From positions 451,501 through 515,500 of the forward strand of contig JAFFSR010000300.1 in the NCBI GenBank assembly GCA_017163975.1: a stretch of 64,000 nucleotides of DNA, in the 5' to 3' direction. This document shows, piece after piece, positions 23,761 through 36,194 of the stretch. Within the stretch, counting starts at the first letter, position 1, and every line of letters starts with the position of its first letter. A program made the position numbers and the translations under genes. The notes below the pieces were generated by a model, which saw nothing but the letters and a program-made list of their open reading frames with translations, had not been told where the DNA came from and did no database searches. The stretch comes from Anastatus disparis. Taxonomy: Eukaryota > Arthropoda > Insecta > Hymenoptera > Eupelmidae.

Positions 23761-24385
23761 TACACTTGTGACTTGAGATTTGTTTAATTGAATTTATGAC
23801 TTGAATTATAAAAAAGCATAAAAAAGCCATTTGTTTTTATGAAAAAGAGTTACCAGATATCCGCAGCAAAGTTAAAAACTGTTTCATAGAGGATTTCCAA
23901 AGCTAAATCCAATAGGTGTCTAACATCAAATAGACTTGTCTATCATGGTACTGAATAATCAGGTAGCTATCGTTATTAAGGCAAAATTCATCTTTTAGAG
24001 ATGAACTTGAAAGGTCACCTACGTTATTCGCTTCTACTGTTATCAAAAGAATGCTCTCTTACGCTGAACTCATACCTTTTATAGCCTAATTTACAATTGA
24101 GAAAAATTTATAACAAAATTTATATCAGTCTCTCTTTCTTATAGTTCTTTTATCTTTATATTAGTTTTATTATTTTAAAAAAATCAGTCAATTTTTTGAG
24201 TTAAAAATTGTTTAAAATATTTTTACTAAATAATTTATTAACCAACTATTTCATTTAATCGTATTAAAAAATATGTATATTGTAATTAAAATATAGATTA
24301 TCAAATTTTTTATTTACAGTATATTTCATAATTTAATATGACGTAATAAACAATATATCAAACTATAAAAACGTAAATATAATAA
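23761..24385. other. AT-rich DNA inside the 13.3-kb element
   Basis: Distant similarity to the arm at 22,560-22,740 (for example GAATGCTC followed by a diverged CTGAA-CATACC-TTTATA stretch). No credible gene. The transposase stop codon lies at its right edge. Confidence 0.4.
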
Positions 24386-26726
24386 TCAATCAATAACATT
24401 TACTTGAATAGACTTTACAGAACCAGAAAATAATTTGCATTGCACATAGCTATTTCCCATTGGACTAATAAAATGTTGTTTTTGTAAGTTTTTCACTCCA
24501 TTTCTATTTTTGAAACGATTTTGCAATTTATCAAAATTTTCATTGTAATCTGATTGTGACGAGTAGGCTAAAGCAACATTAGTATAGTTTCCTTTATTTT
24601 TTAATCATTCGTACAATGCAACTGCATCCAAAATTCTTTGCGTTGCTGGAGGTGTAAGGCTTGCTTTAGTTGCGGCTCTTTCAATAGAACCACCCACTCC
24701 ATCACACGCACCTTTACCATGTGCAATTGGAAAAAAATGCTACTCTGCTGATATTCCAAAATCATTATTATGATGATAAAGATTTAAATGTTTTTGAAAT
24801 TTTTAAACTGCTGAGGGGCTCCGTCATTAAAATAGTGGATACTTTTTAATCCTTTGAAATTTTCTTTTAGATATATAATCAGTAGTTGTTGATACGTATA
24901 GACTGCCATAGTATCATGAGCCAAGTTATTTGAAATTATTACAAATGACTTGCCTGATAATCTTGTATGTTCCACATTATAAATATATGTAACAAATACT
25001 GTTGCCTGGTCATTATTCCAGTGAAATCCTTATGGATCATTTTGAGCGATAAAAGCATAATTTTCTGAAAAATCTAAACGTACTATAACCTCATCCTCTT
25101 GTAATTTACTTTTTAATTTTTAAAAATATTTAGATTGTGCTTTTGAAATGTAAGCATGTGGCATCAAGGTTTGGATTTTGTCACAAAATGAAGATATAAA
25201 ATCATTAACGTCTTTAACAATATTTTTTTAAATCGCTCTGGGAGAAAACATCCATTGTGCGTAATTGACTTCTTCGATTTCTTTTTTTTCAAAAATCATA
25301 GTCAAATAAGACTCTAAGCGTTGAACTCTAGGACATTTGTCGCAGTCAACAAAATAGCATTTGTATGTCATTGACATTTCATTTTCATCACAAATGATAA
25401 ATTCTAAAATATCTTTGTAATTCTTAAACTGGTGAGAATAGCCTTCTGCCATTTTTTCTAAATTACAACCTAAAAAATTGTTTTTATTTAATTAATATTA
25501 CAAAAATTGTTATTCGAATAAAAGTATTAAAAAAAAAAAAAAATAACTGATATCATTAACTGACATTCTGATGAATCGAACAAGCACATACAGAATGTGT
25601 ACCACTGCTATCAGCTAAAACGCAACATTTTGGCTTTAATTTGGCAAATGTAGAAAATCCTATGGAAATATTAGACTGAAATTGATCACAAAACAGTCTG
25701 TACAATTCTTTTAATGTACAAGGCAGAAGACATTTTTGCTCATAAATAAACTTCCCCTCCACATCCTTATACTTAACACAGTTTTTTTCGCCAGGTAGTA
25801 TGTTAGTATTTTTTCACTTTAAAAAAAATTAATCACAGTTTGCTTGTGTGCTTCAGAAACAGAATGTCCTGAAATTATTTTAGATTAATATTAATTTTTG
25901 CCTGAATCATATTCAAGCACTAATATTCTATTTGAACAATTATTACCAAATTCAATTATATTCTATTTATATAATTAGAATGATTTATTGAATTTGTTTG
26001 AAATTGTTTCAGGTTTTCACGAACTATTTTTTGATAAATATTGTAAATTACCTTTTTTTACAGATGGTTTCGACAGAGGGCCTGCATCCATTTGCAATTT
26101 TTTTGACAAATTAATCATATAATTTGAAGCGTCAAAATATTTTTTAATTTCACTGTATGGCCAACTTAACGGTAACAGAGTCAATATCTGTACTTTTTCT
26201 ATTTTAGATGTCTTTGTATTGTGATATTTCATCTTTAAATTGGCTAGTTAATCCATGAACATCTGCAAATCATTTACAGGAACATTTGCTTCATCCTCGT
26301 GGTCTTGTAAAAGCTCTTCCACAAGTATAGGGATATTTGATGGATCTTCTTATGATTCTATATTTTGAGATGTACCTATAATACAATTAAAAAATATAGA
26401 AAAATATTCAAGTAATAAAAATAATTAAATTTTAAAAATATTTTGAATAGAGAAAATTACATGGTGATGACTCAGTTGAAACGCAGACAACATACATTTT
26501 CTTTCTACATTTAGCACAAATTCTATCGTCAGATGTTAACGGGCTTTCTGAATTAAATTTTTCATTAAACTTTTTCAAAATTTCGTTTAATATTTTGCGC
26601 AACGTTTTTGTTCAACAAACTTCTTCACTGTGTAATGGCTTGCAGCATCTATTATAACCTATACATCTTTTTTTTTTCAATATGCACAACTTCCACTTTG
26701 TCAAGTGGCATCTCCTCACTCGACAT
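24386..26726 (-). pseudogene. DDE transposase of the 13.3-kb element, spliced, decayed
   Basis: ATG at 26,726 on the minus strand. Exon 1 (to about 26,464) encodes a CxxC region (CAKCRKK). An intron from CCAT/GTAATT to TTGTATTATAG follows. Exon 2 from about 26,375 holds LTLLPLSWPYSEIKKYF, and after ATAATTTCAG exon 3 from about 25,869 holds CCVLADSSGTHSVCACSIHQ. Then come DCDKCP, LDFSENY, FNDGAPQQFKN and AHGKGACDGVGG, ending at a stop at 24,386. The three acidic positions in DFSEN, NDG and CDG are candidate DDE/DDD residues. Several stops and frameshifts (for example in exon 1 and near 25,230) make it inactive. It shares block order with the gene at 41,800-43,935. I recognise this as an insect/cnidarian transposase type but cannot name the superfamily; Sola is one candidate. 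Confidence 0.65.
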
Positions 26727-26866
26727 TGTTTTTTTAGGCAATAATTAGAATAACTTTTGTCGAATATAAGACAGATCTACATCAATTTCACTAGCATAAA
26801 TATTTTAAAAATATATAATATTCTAAAATTTATAAAAATTAAACAGAATGTTTACCTAATTTTTAG

Positions 26867-28592
26867 CCCCAGCGGAAAAAATAAATGAAACACTTGAAAT
26901 CATTCGAAAAGTTTTAAAAGTAATCAGAAAGAAAATGAGGGAAACTGAAAGAAACAGTAAGAATTGAAATCGGTTGGAGAGACTTTGGTAAAATTGGGAC
27001 GAGACATTCAAAGTATTCAAGTTTGTTTCCGCTTTTTTCGGTATATTTCATTTATTTTCATTTCTTTTCATTTTTTTACAAAATATCTTAGATTCTTTCC
27101 ATAATTAAACATTTATTTTCTATAAATATTCAGAATATTTTGGAGTCTCTCGGAAATTTTCGGATGACTTCAAAATTTTTCAAAATTTCTCAGAAGTTTT
27201 CAATTTTTCTTAGAACTTTATGAATTTTTTCATATTTTCTCAGAATCTTTTAGAATATTAATTGAAATAATCAGAATATTTTAGAGTATTTTAATTAATT
27301 TCTAATTTTTTTCAAACTTTTCAAATTTTTCCAAAAGTTTTCCCTATTTTTTTGAAGTTTTTGGATTTATTCCAATTATTTAAGTATTTCAATTAGATTA
27401 TTAAAAATTTGTAAAGAAATTGTTAGAAATTTTCAGAAACTCTCGAAAACCCTCGGAAATTTTCAGAAATTTTCGGAAAAATTCGAAAACATTCCGAATC
27501 TTACCAAAACTTTTTAAATTTTACGAATAATATTAGAAAATAACATTTATTGATAATAATAATTTGAAATATATACTCAACCTGTTAAATAATTTAATAT
27601 TTCAGTATTTAAAATTCGACTTAATCAAAAATTTCAAGCTAAAAACTCGATTTTGAGCCCACTTAAAAAAGGAATCGAGCTTGAAATTGTAGACTGGGAA
27701 ATCGTTAATACTCAACTATTTCAACAGACATTTTTTGTTAAACAAACATATCACAAAACTATGATCTAGAAAATTATTTTTATTATAAATTAATTTTACA
27801 AATAAAATTTTGTTTCTATATACATAAAAAATGAAATTTTTGTTTTTCTTAAATTTATGTTTTTTAACGTCCACAATAGCATATCTGAAAACTTTAACCT
27901 CCTCTTTTAAATAAAGTTAGAATTTGCTGTGTAATAAAACTTTGTAATAAAACCGAAACAGATAGAGACAAACTGAAAAAATCGGAATTTGTATGAAATT
28001 TAATTTCTTCCATATTTACTTTTAACATTGAATAAAATGAAAAATACCGAAAACTTGTAATAATTTTAAAACAAATTCAAAATGTTCCAATTATTTTATA
28101 ATTTTACAAAAATTTTCCGTATGTTTCATTTTGTTTCAGTTTTCACAATTCATTACTTATTTCCAAATTTAAAATGAAATAATCTGATTAATTACAAGAG
28201 TTTTAGAAATAATCAGAAACAAACTGAATTAGTTTAAGGAAAAATGAAATAAAATGAAACAAACTGAAATTAAATGAAAGAAAACGAGAGAAATGAAAAC
28301 GAATAGAAAGAAACTGAAACCAAAAGAATGAAACTGAAACAGTTTAAAAAAATTAAAATAAATTTAAAAAAAACTAAAATGAACCAAAATGATTATGACA
28401 GCTGATTTTTCTATATCCACTTAGAAAATGATATAAAATGAGACATTCAGAAAACTTCCGAAAATTTCTGAAACAGTTTACAATGTACCAATTGTTTCGT
28501 CCCAATTTTCACAAGAACTTTCCGTTTCTTTCAGTTTCTTTCAGTTTCTTTCAGAAATTTTCAATTACTTTCGTTTATTTTTTCCGCTGGGG
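26867..28592. mobile_element. Foldback F3: GAAACTGAAA-filled, CCCCAGCGGAAAA ends
   Basis: Starts CCCCAGCGGAAAAAATAAAT and ends with its inverse, flanked by AG on both sides rather than TA. Both arms hold diverged arrays of GAAACTGAAA and TTTTCAGAAATTTTC words, and AAATTGGGACGARAC occurs inverted in each. The end resembles F5 (CCCCAGTGAAAA). Confidence 0.6.
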
Positions 28593-28966
28593 AGATTAAA
28601 GTAAAATAAATAATAATAAGAATAAAATTTTGATGATCACGTTAAAGTACATATATATTTGATTAAAATAATACTATCGACGTAATATTGTTCACATGAT
28701 ACTGTTTATAAACTATATATTTAAAATGGCAACGGCTGCGACTTTCTAATCTGCAAGACTTTGTGTGCCGTGCTCACATAATGCAGAATAAAAGTAAAGA
28801 GATATGTTATAGAAGTTCGATGTCATGGAGTGGGGGTTATAATAATGAAATAATATTTCATAAAAATAATTTCATTATAAAAAAAAATTAAAATAGAAAA
28901 TATTTATATTCCATTTATATTCAAAATAGTCACGAGGGAATACATAGCCAAGACATTTCATCTGTA

Positions 28967-30877
28967 CCCTACTGAAAAATATATATGAGATCTCATTTAT
29001 ATTCTACATTTTCAACCCCACTAAAAAATATATATGAGATCTCATATGAGATCTCACATGCGATCTCAAATGAGATCCCACATGAGATCTCATATGCAAT
29101 CTCATATCAGATCTCATATGAGATCCCGTATGAGATCTCATATATATTTTCTATTTTCAACCCTACTAAGAAATATAAATGAGATCTCATATGAGATCTC
29201 ATATATATTTCTTTGTAGGGTTGAAAATAGATTTATTTGCACTTAATTATGTAAGAATAATTAAATAAACGAGCAACAGAAGTACCCTACTGAAAAATAT
29301 ATATGAGATCTCACATGCGATCTCATATGAGATTTTGGCACGAGAACTCATATGAGATCTCATATGAGATTGTAATGTGTGATCTCATACGAAAACTCAT
29401 ATGAGATCGCATGTGAGATTTCATATGAGATCTCATATATATTTCTTTGTAGGGTTGAAAATAGATTTATTTGCACTTAATTATGTAAGAATAATTAAAT
29501 AAACGAGCAACAGAAGTACCCTACTGAAAAATATATATGAGATCTCATTTATATTTTACATTTTCAACCCTACTAAAAAATATATATGAGATCTCACATG
29601 CGATCTCATATGCAATCTCATATCAGATCTCATATCAGATCTCATATGAGATCCCGTATGAGATCTCATATATATTTTCTATTTTCAACCCTACTGAGAA
29701 ATATAAATGATATCTCATATGAGATCTCATATATATTTCTTTGTAGGGTTGAAAATAGATTTATTTGCACTTAATTATGTAAGAATAATTAAATAAACGA
29801 GCAACAGAAGTACCCTACTGAAAAATATATATGAGATCTCATATGAGATCTCACATGGGATCTCATATGAGATCTCATATGAGATCTCACATGCGATCTC
29901 ATATGAGATTTTGGCACGAGAACTCATATTAGATCTCATATGAGATCTCATATGAGATTGTAATGTGTGATCTCATGCGAAAACTCATATGAGATCGCAT
30001 GTGAGATTTCATATGAGATCTCATATATATTTCTTTGTAGGGTTGAAAATAGATTTATTTGCACTTAATTATGTAAGAATAATTAAATAAACGAGCAACA
30101 GAAGTACCCTACTGAAAAATATATATGAGATCTCATTTATATTTTACATTTTCAACCCTACTAAAAAATATATATGAGATCTCACATGCGATCTCATATG
30201 CAATCTCATATCAGATCTCATATGAGATCCCGTATGAGATCTCATATATATTTTCTATTTTCAACCCTACTAAGAAATATAAATGAGATCTCATATGAGA
30301 TCTCACATGCGATCTCATATGAGTTCTCGCATGAGATCTCATATTACAATCTCATATGAAAGATCTCGTATGAGATCTCATATATACTTTATATTTTCAA
30401 CCCCGACTGAAAAATCTATATGAGATCTCATATGAGATCTCATATGCGATCTCATATGAGATCTCATAGAGATATTTCAGTAGGGGTTAAAAATATAAAG
30501 TATATATGAGAACTCATACGAGATCTCATATGAGATCTCATATGAGATTGTAATGTGTGATCTTATGCGAGAACTCATATGAGATCGCATGTGAGATCTC
30601 ATATGAGATCTCATATATATTTCTTTGTAGGGTTGAAAATAGAAAATATATATGAGATCTCATACGGGATCTCATATGAGATCTGATATGAGATCGCATA
30701 TGAGATCGCATGTGAGATCTCATTTGAGATCGCATGTGAGATCTCATATATATATTTTTTAGTAGGGTTGAAAATGTAAAATATAAATGAGATCTCATAT
30801 GAGATCTCATATGAGATCTCATATGAGTTCTCGTGCCAAAATCTCATATGAGATCTCATATATATTTTTCAGTAGGG
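28967..30877. mobile_element. Foldback F4: GAGATCTCATAT array with repeated flank
   Basis: Ends CCCTACTGAAAAATATATAT and its inverse, TA on both sides. The interior consists of dozens of copies of ATGAGATCTCATATGAGATC, each self-complementary. Internal copies of the terminus (ACCCTACT-AAAAA) break it into sub-units. A 54-bp spacer occurs four times in one orientation (from 29,229, 29,463, 29,757 and 30,051) and is the inverse of the unique sequence just outside the right end (30,880-30,933). All the MRSH-type frames here are artefacts of the repeat. Confidence 0.8.
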
Positions 30878-31126
30878 TACTTCTGTTGCTCGTTTATTTA
30901 ATTATTCTTACATAATTAAGTGCAAATAAATTTATAAAGAGTCGCTTCCATTATTTTTAACTATTATTATATATCATATTTTTAATTTTTCCAAGTATTC
31001 TAAAGAATAATTAGTGCTCCGTTTTTACACGTAGCACTTAACCTACGAAAAATGGAAAAAAGAAAGAAAGTAGAATGAAAAAGTATAGCTGTGTTAATTG
31101 CACTACTTTAAATACTGAAATTTTTA

Positions 31127-31900
31127 TTGTCAGGTTCAAAGAAGTCTCAGACCACTGTTTTTTATGTTGATTATAGTCATGTCAACTTAAAAATGAATAA
31201 CAATCAATTATCATCATTGCTTGGTGGAAAGTTTTTGATTGGATGTGTCCATTTTTTTCCATCAGATGTAGTGTCTATCAAGCTCATTAAAAAAATATTG
31301 AAGAGTTAAATTTTAGATATTCTGATCATAAAATAATCATAGTTGGTGACTCTGATGTACCAAATATGATATAGACTGATGATCCTTTATATGTCAGATT
31401 TCCTTCAGAGATAAATTTATGCAGATTAGTTAAGACAGATGTGGTGTATGGAACCTACTCTCAATTAGATTATGAACAAGTGTATCCTGTGTTTGATTCT
31501 GAGGGTTATTATCTGGATTGGTTATTTGCTCCAAGAGGATGTATTGTACGTCAAATATTCAATGACTTTTTTAAGAAAATTAATAAACATCACTTGGCGG
31601 AACTGTTTAGTATTTCACCACCAAATATGTGTCAGTTTTGTAATAGATTTGATAATGTTATTTTGCATTTTAATTTTTCAAAAATGAATTTCAAGAATTA
31701 AAATTCATTTTTTAAAATAAATTTAAAAAATGTTTTTTATGATATTGATATAGATGTAAATGTTAATAAGTTTTATTATAAAATAAATAAAGTTTTATAT
31801 ACAAATGTTCCTCATTTTATGAACTGTCCCGATAAGTAACTTCATTGATATGATGAGAGATAGAAGGATGCCATTAAATTGGAAAAATACTACTATTTTG
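31127..31900 (+). pseudogene. LINE endonuclease fragment
   Basis: Plus-strand frames give GGKFLIGCVHFFPSD, then KIIIVGDSDVPNMI, then TDDPLYVRFPSEINLCRLVK and LDWLFAPR. That is the order seen in LINE apurinic-type endonucleases: the GDFN region (here GDSD), then a late LDL-type strand. Stops near 31,305 and 31,372 and frame changes break it. No RT follows before the right arm begins. It is unrelated in sequence to the LINE at 2-6 kb. Confidence 0.55.
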
Positions 31901-31964
31901 AAAAAAATATAAACTTCTTCAATTTCAATATTCAGTTTAGAAAAAAGAGACATTATTGTACAGC

Positions 31965-34208
31965 ACTGTGCAGAAAGAGCTTTGATGGTTTGCTTTTTAA
32001 TTCACAAATAATCATTTTCATATTTTTACAAGTGTTATTGATGTTTGTTTAGTATTTATTAAGTGCAATATAATCATATTTTCAAGATAAATAGGATCGC
32101 TTAAGGCTTTTTCTTAATTTTGCACTTAAAATGGAAAAGTATGATTGAATTTACGTATTCAAATATTATTACGGTGTCAGAAACTTTTTATATTATTTTT
32201 CAGTTACATAAATCATTAATAGGTATTGTTTATTATGTGATTCATAATATCTGTAAAATAGTGAGGTTCACAAATCTAAGTGAGCTTAAAAGCTTTGTGG
32301 AACTCGATACCCTGTTGAAAAAATTCATATGAATTTTTATATGAATTTTCAATATAAATTTTTCATATGAATTATTCATATATTCAATATGCATTCTTGT
32401 TTAATTTTTATACATTAAAAAATTCATATGAAAAATTTACATAAAAAATTCAAATTAAAAATTTATATAAAAAGTTTATATGAAAAATTTATATGAAAAA
32501 TTCAAATGAATAATAATCATGGTGATCATCTCATTATTTTTATATCGGAAAAGTATGAAAAAACTTCAAAATCCAACCTGCAATTTTTTATATGAATTTT
32601 TTAATATAAAAAAATGAAACAAAAATATATATTGAATATATAAAAAATTAAGATTAAAAATTCATATAAAATTTCATATGAATTTTTTCAACAGGGTATT
32701 TTAAAACATGTATGAATGTATATCCTGACAAGATTGTTTGAAATAATGGCTGATACTTTGAAATAACTTTTTTTTTATTACAAGTTATAAATAGTGTGAT
32801 TTAGGGTGAGTGAGCATTCTATTTATAACAGTACAGATGAATAATATAAATGTAAATAACAGAAAAATGATCATATTCTTTTATAGACTTAGCGGATGAT
32901 AGACACTAACTTGAATTTTATTTCTCGGTTCTTGTTGAAATTAAAGTACCTATTAATCTATATTCCTAAGTTCAGTTTTAGAGAATGATTGATTCTAATT
33001 CTTGATGTATTTTTTTCGAGTAGCTTTTTATATTCACATTGGTAAATAATATTCTTATTTTACGAAAATTCATTTTCATTTTGATTTGAATTTATCCAAT
33101 GATGTGACAGCAATAATTGAATGTTGTCATGTATAAAAACTTAGAAGCGATTTGAACAAATAATTAAAATCAGCATGTCACAGACATTGGTATATATTAA
33201 TATTAAATTAATTTATTCTCATTGTCAGTGATATGGGGATATCCACACAACTTTTAATTCTCTAGCAACAGGTCATATTACTGCTGTTACTGGGTTACCG
33301 CATGATGCACATTATTTAAACTAGGTTCAAATCTTTTGTGCTATCCTGTAACTCTATTTCTGATGCATTTTGTAAATGTGCCACAAACGGCGCAGTAGAT
33401 ATTTTTATAAAACATTCATTTTTACGCATAAAAAATTACCGTAATTCATCTTATGATCGTAGGAGGTAGTATCATTTTGCAAATTATTTTGAAATAATTT
33501 CAATTTTAAAACATTAGAAGTTTAGCTAAAAATCACATTTTTCATTATTTTAAATTACATTTTTATTTTTTCCAAGGGATCGCCATGGATGTCTACTCTG
33601 AAATTTTTAGGCCATATTCATGCATATATTACCTGCTTTGATGAGTTTTTTGGACAACGGATCATGGTTCGAAACCTTGAAGTGGTGTTTCAATGTTTTA
33701 AGTGACTTTAGCTCAGCGAATGGCTACATTTGCACTTATGAATTACTTTTTTCTCAAAATTTAGAATATTCTGAACAAAAGGTTCCTTAGTAATATATTC
33801 TTAAAACGCAACCCAACTGAGTAATTTAAGCCTAAAATTGGTCAAAAATGTCAAAAATATGGTTTGAGCCCAACTTTGAAGCTTTGTAGCCCTAAAAATA
33901 TGTACTAAAGAGATCTATAAAAATTCTGAGTGGTCCATAATATGGAAAAGAACCATTTTACTAATTCTGAGCGAAAAAATTTTTTTCTGCTCTTCGGCCA
34001 GAAAGCGACAACTTTCTAGCTACTGCCCAAAACAAAGTTGCCGCTTTCTAGCGTCGTCGGACAGAAAAATAGCATACGACTCATGGCCAGTAAAAAACTT
34101 CGGCTTCGCCCTAGCCAACAATTACATGTGATCTGAGACGTTTCTTTTTTTTTCTGGCCTTGTGTCGTAATATACTATTCCGTCCTTTGTTTAGACAGAG
34201 AATGGGCG
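31965..34208 (-). repeat. Right inverted arm of the 13.3-kb element
   Basis: Inverse of 20,948-23,549. It contains the mirrored F1 (32,310-32,696) and, near the outer end, an extra stretch of about 195 bp (about 33,985-34,180) with TTCGGCCAGAAAGCGACAAC. The left arm lacks this stretch. Confidence 0.8.
32310..32696. mobile_element. Foldback F1, mirrored copy in the right arm
   Basis: 387 bp with TA at 32,308-32,309 and 32,697-32,698. Its position in the arm mirrors 22,814-23,200, so it was present when the arms were duplicated or was copied from arm to arm. Confidence 0.75.
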
Positions 34209-34329
34209 ATATATATAAGGATTAAAGTTAAAACTAAATATATATGATAAAATAAATAAATTATTTACAACACAAACATATATGACTAGTTATATATTGT
34301 ACTATTAGGTTATTTGCTTAGAACAAAAA

Positions 34330-35773
34330 GTTACAATAAAAATGCTGGAATTTACAGAGCAGCGAATAAAGAAAACTTCAGGGAATTATTTTAAAAAAAA
34401 ATTTAAATATACCGGGATTAAGAATATTTTAATAGGAAAATATTTACAATCGCAAGATCCTAAACTACATACATTGTTTCGTGGTTGTCACATGGTAACG
34501 AGAAAACCATCGGAATATTTCAATAAGTTTATTAATCTAGAAGGAGAACAAATGCCACGTCCATTATGACGTGATGCCCGAAAACGAAATGGCGTCATTT
34601 AAACTCACTGATAAAATACATGCTGATTTTTACGGGAGTTGAAAAATAATTCATGAAATCAAGCAAAATGAAAGAAATATTCTAACGGAAATGATGACCA
34701 AACGCGATACACTCGTCAGTCAACGCAACGGAGATAAAAAGGCTCACAAGATAGAACATGGCATGAAGGTAACAAATTAGGAGGGCGCGTGCGTAGAAAA
34801 AGTAGAAACAAGAAAAATTATTGTTATCATCATAGTAAACACGGTAAAAACGCGTATAAATGCACTCAAATGTGCGACTGGGTAGATTACTTTAACAAGC
34901 CGGATCAATGAAACGCGAGGAACAAAAGTAAAACAAACGCGGATGGTTATAAATAAAACTCTAATAAGTTGTTCAACTAGAAATTCGGTGCGTCAGGGAG
35001 ACCAGCGTAGCCGGGATTAAATTAGTGCGTCTCCATGTGAAAGGTAGAACTATCAGCAAGGTGTTTTTGATTGCCTAGGGCACGGAAATTTCCTTGATCC
35101 CTAGACCAAAAAATTTTTAACAGTAAAAAGACAAATATACACTTATACGCAGCCAACGACAATAAGATAAACACATATAATACACTGCATGAAAAGCTTC
35201 ATTTTAGGTTCACTCGGAAGCTGCTTTGGCTTTTTATCATTGCGGACGTTCCTTACCCTATATTTAGGGGGGATGTTTTAAATCATTCTTATCTTTCACC
35301 TGATTTTAGTAAAAAATAATCTACACCCTGAAAAACTAATAGTAGCTAAAACAGCGTTTGAAGAGTGGTGTAGGTTAGGTGTGTGTAAATTCTCGAAAAG
35401 TCTTTGGGCTACGACCATCCACATAGTGCCTAAGTAAACAGGGAATGAAGAGTTTGCGAAGATTATAGAAAGTTGAATAAGGTAACGGTACCAGATAGAT
35501 ACCCCATACCGAATTTACAGAATTTTTTCAATAATTTACATGATAATACCATTTTTTTCGCCTTGGATCTGAAAAACGCGTTTTTACAGATATCCATCTT
35601 TCCAGATGACATCTTCCTACATCATTTGGTCTGTACTAATTTTTTGTCATGACCCTAGGTTTTCGAAAAGAATGTTAATTTTGCGCTGGGAGACGTAGAC
35701 TTCGTCTTTGCCTACATTAACGATATCCTAGTTGCAACCGCCTTAACGGTGAAACATAAAAAGCACTCAAACA
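34330..35773 (+). pseudogene. Gypsy-type gag-pol, 5' part, heavily decayed
   Basis: Plus-strand frames show a Gag piece (34,342-34,569), a zinc-binding-like stretch CYHHSKHGKNAYKCTQMC near 34,830, a protease region near 35,000-35,270, and an RT start near 35,330-35,773 with LHPEKLIVAKTAFEEW, PIPNLQ and FVFAYINDILVA. The RT box reads YIND, so a catalytic aspartate is lost. Many stops and frameshifts are present. It is interrupted at 35,774 by F5 and continues at 37,724. No LTRs were recognised. Confidence 0.7.
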
Positions 35774-36194
35774 TACCCCAGTGAAAATTGCAAATGTATG
35801 GGAATATACGAAAGTGTATCAAAGTGTATCAAAATGAATCCAAGTGTTGCATTTCGGACAAGACGTTGATACACTTTGATACTCTTTTATACACTTTGGT
35901 ACATTTTCAAAAAAAAGTTTACTGAAATTAATTCTTTGCATCTGCTGATGTTACATACTTTGATACACTTTTGCACATTTTTATGCACTTCGACACATTT
36001 TTGCATACTTTGATACACTTCGGTACACTTTCATACATTTTTCAATATAAGAAAAATATTATTTTTCTTTGATACACTTTTACATACCTTTATACACTTT
36101 AGCACATTTTAATTAAGATGATTAATATGCAAGCTCAACCGCGAGAGGGCAGCAGTACGAGCAGTATCTGTCATGGCGGTTTTAGTTATATACG

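Larger units (their letters stand above)
20948..34208. mobile_element. 13.3-kb DNA transposon with inverted arms over 2 kb
   Basis: Left end CGCCCATTCTCTGTC at 20,948 and right end GACAGAGAATGGGCG ending at 34,208, each against TA-rich sequence. Inverted arms run 20,948-23,549 and 31,965-34,208. Between the arms lie a minus-strand DDE transposase gene with introns, three foldbacks (23.5, 26.9 and 29.0 kb) and a LINE endonuclease fragment. The arms differ by indels: about 195 bp near the right terminus and about 500 bp in the left arm near 21,530-22,060. Confidence 0.75.

Noticed and set aside
28985..30859. Repetitive MRSH/ISYEIS-type open frames on both strands
   Set aside because: They are translations of the GAGATCTCATAT array, open in several frames at once because the word has no stop; not genes.
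28967..30877. CRISPR-like array (repeated spacer-sized units)
   Set aside because: The spacers are identical copies of flanking DNA, the repeats are self-complementary and variable in number, there are no cas genes, and the DNA is eukaryotic.
20948..34208. Polinton/Maverick or virus-like element, because of its size and long inverted ends
   Set aside because: No protein-primed polymerase, packaging ATPase, protease or capsid frame is visible, and the flanks do not show a 6-bp duplication. The only large gene is a DDE transposase.
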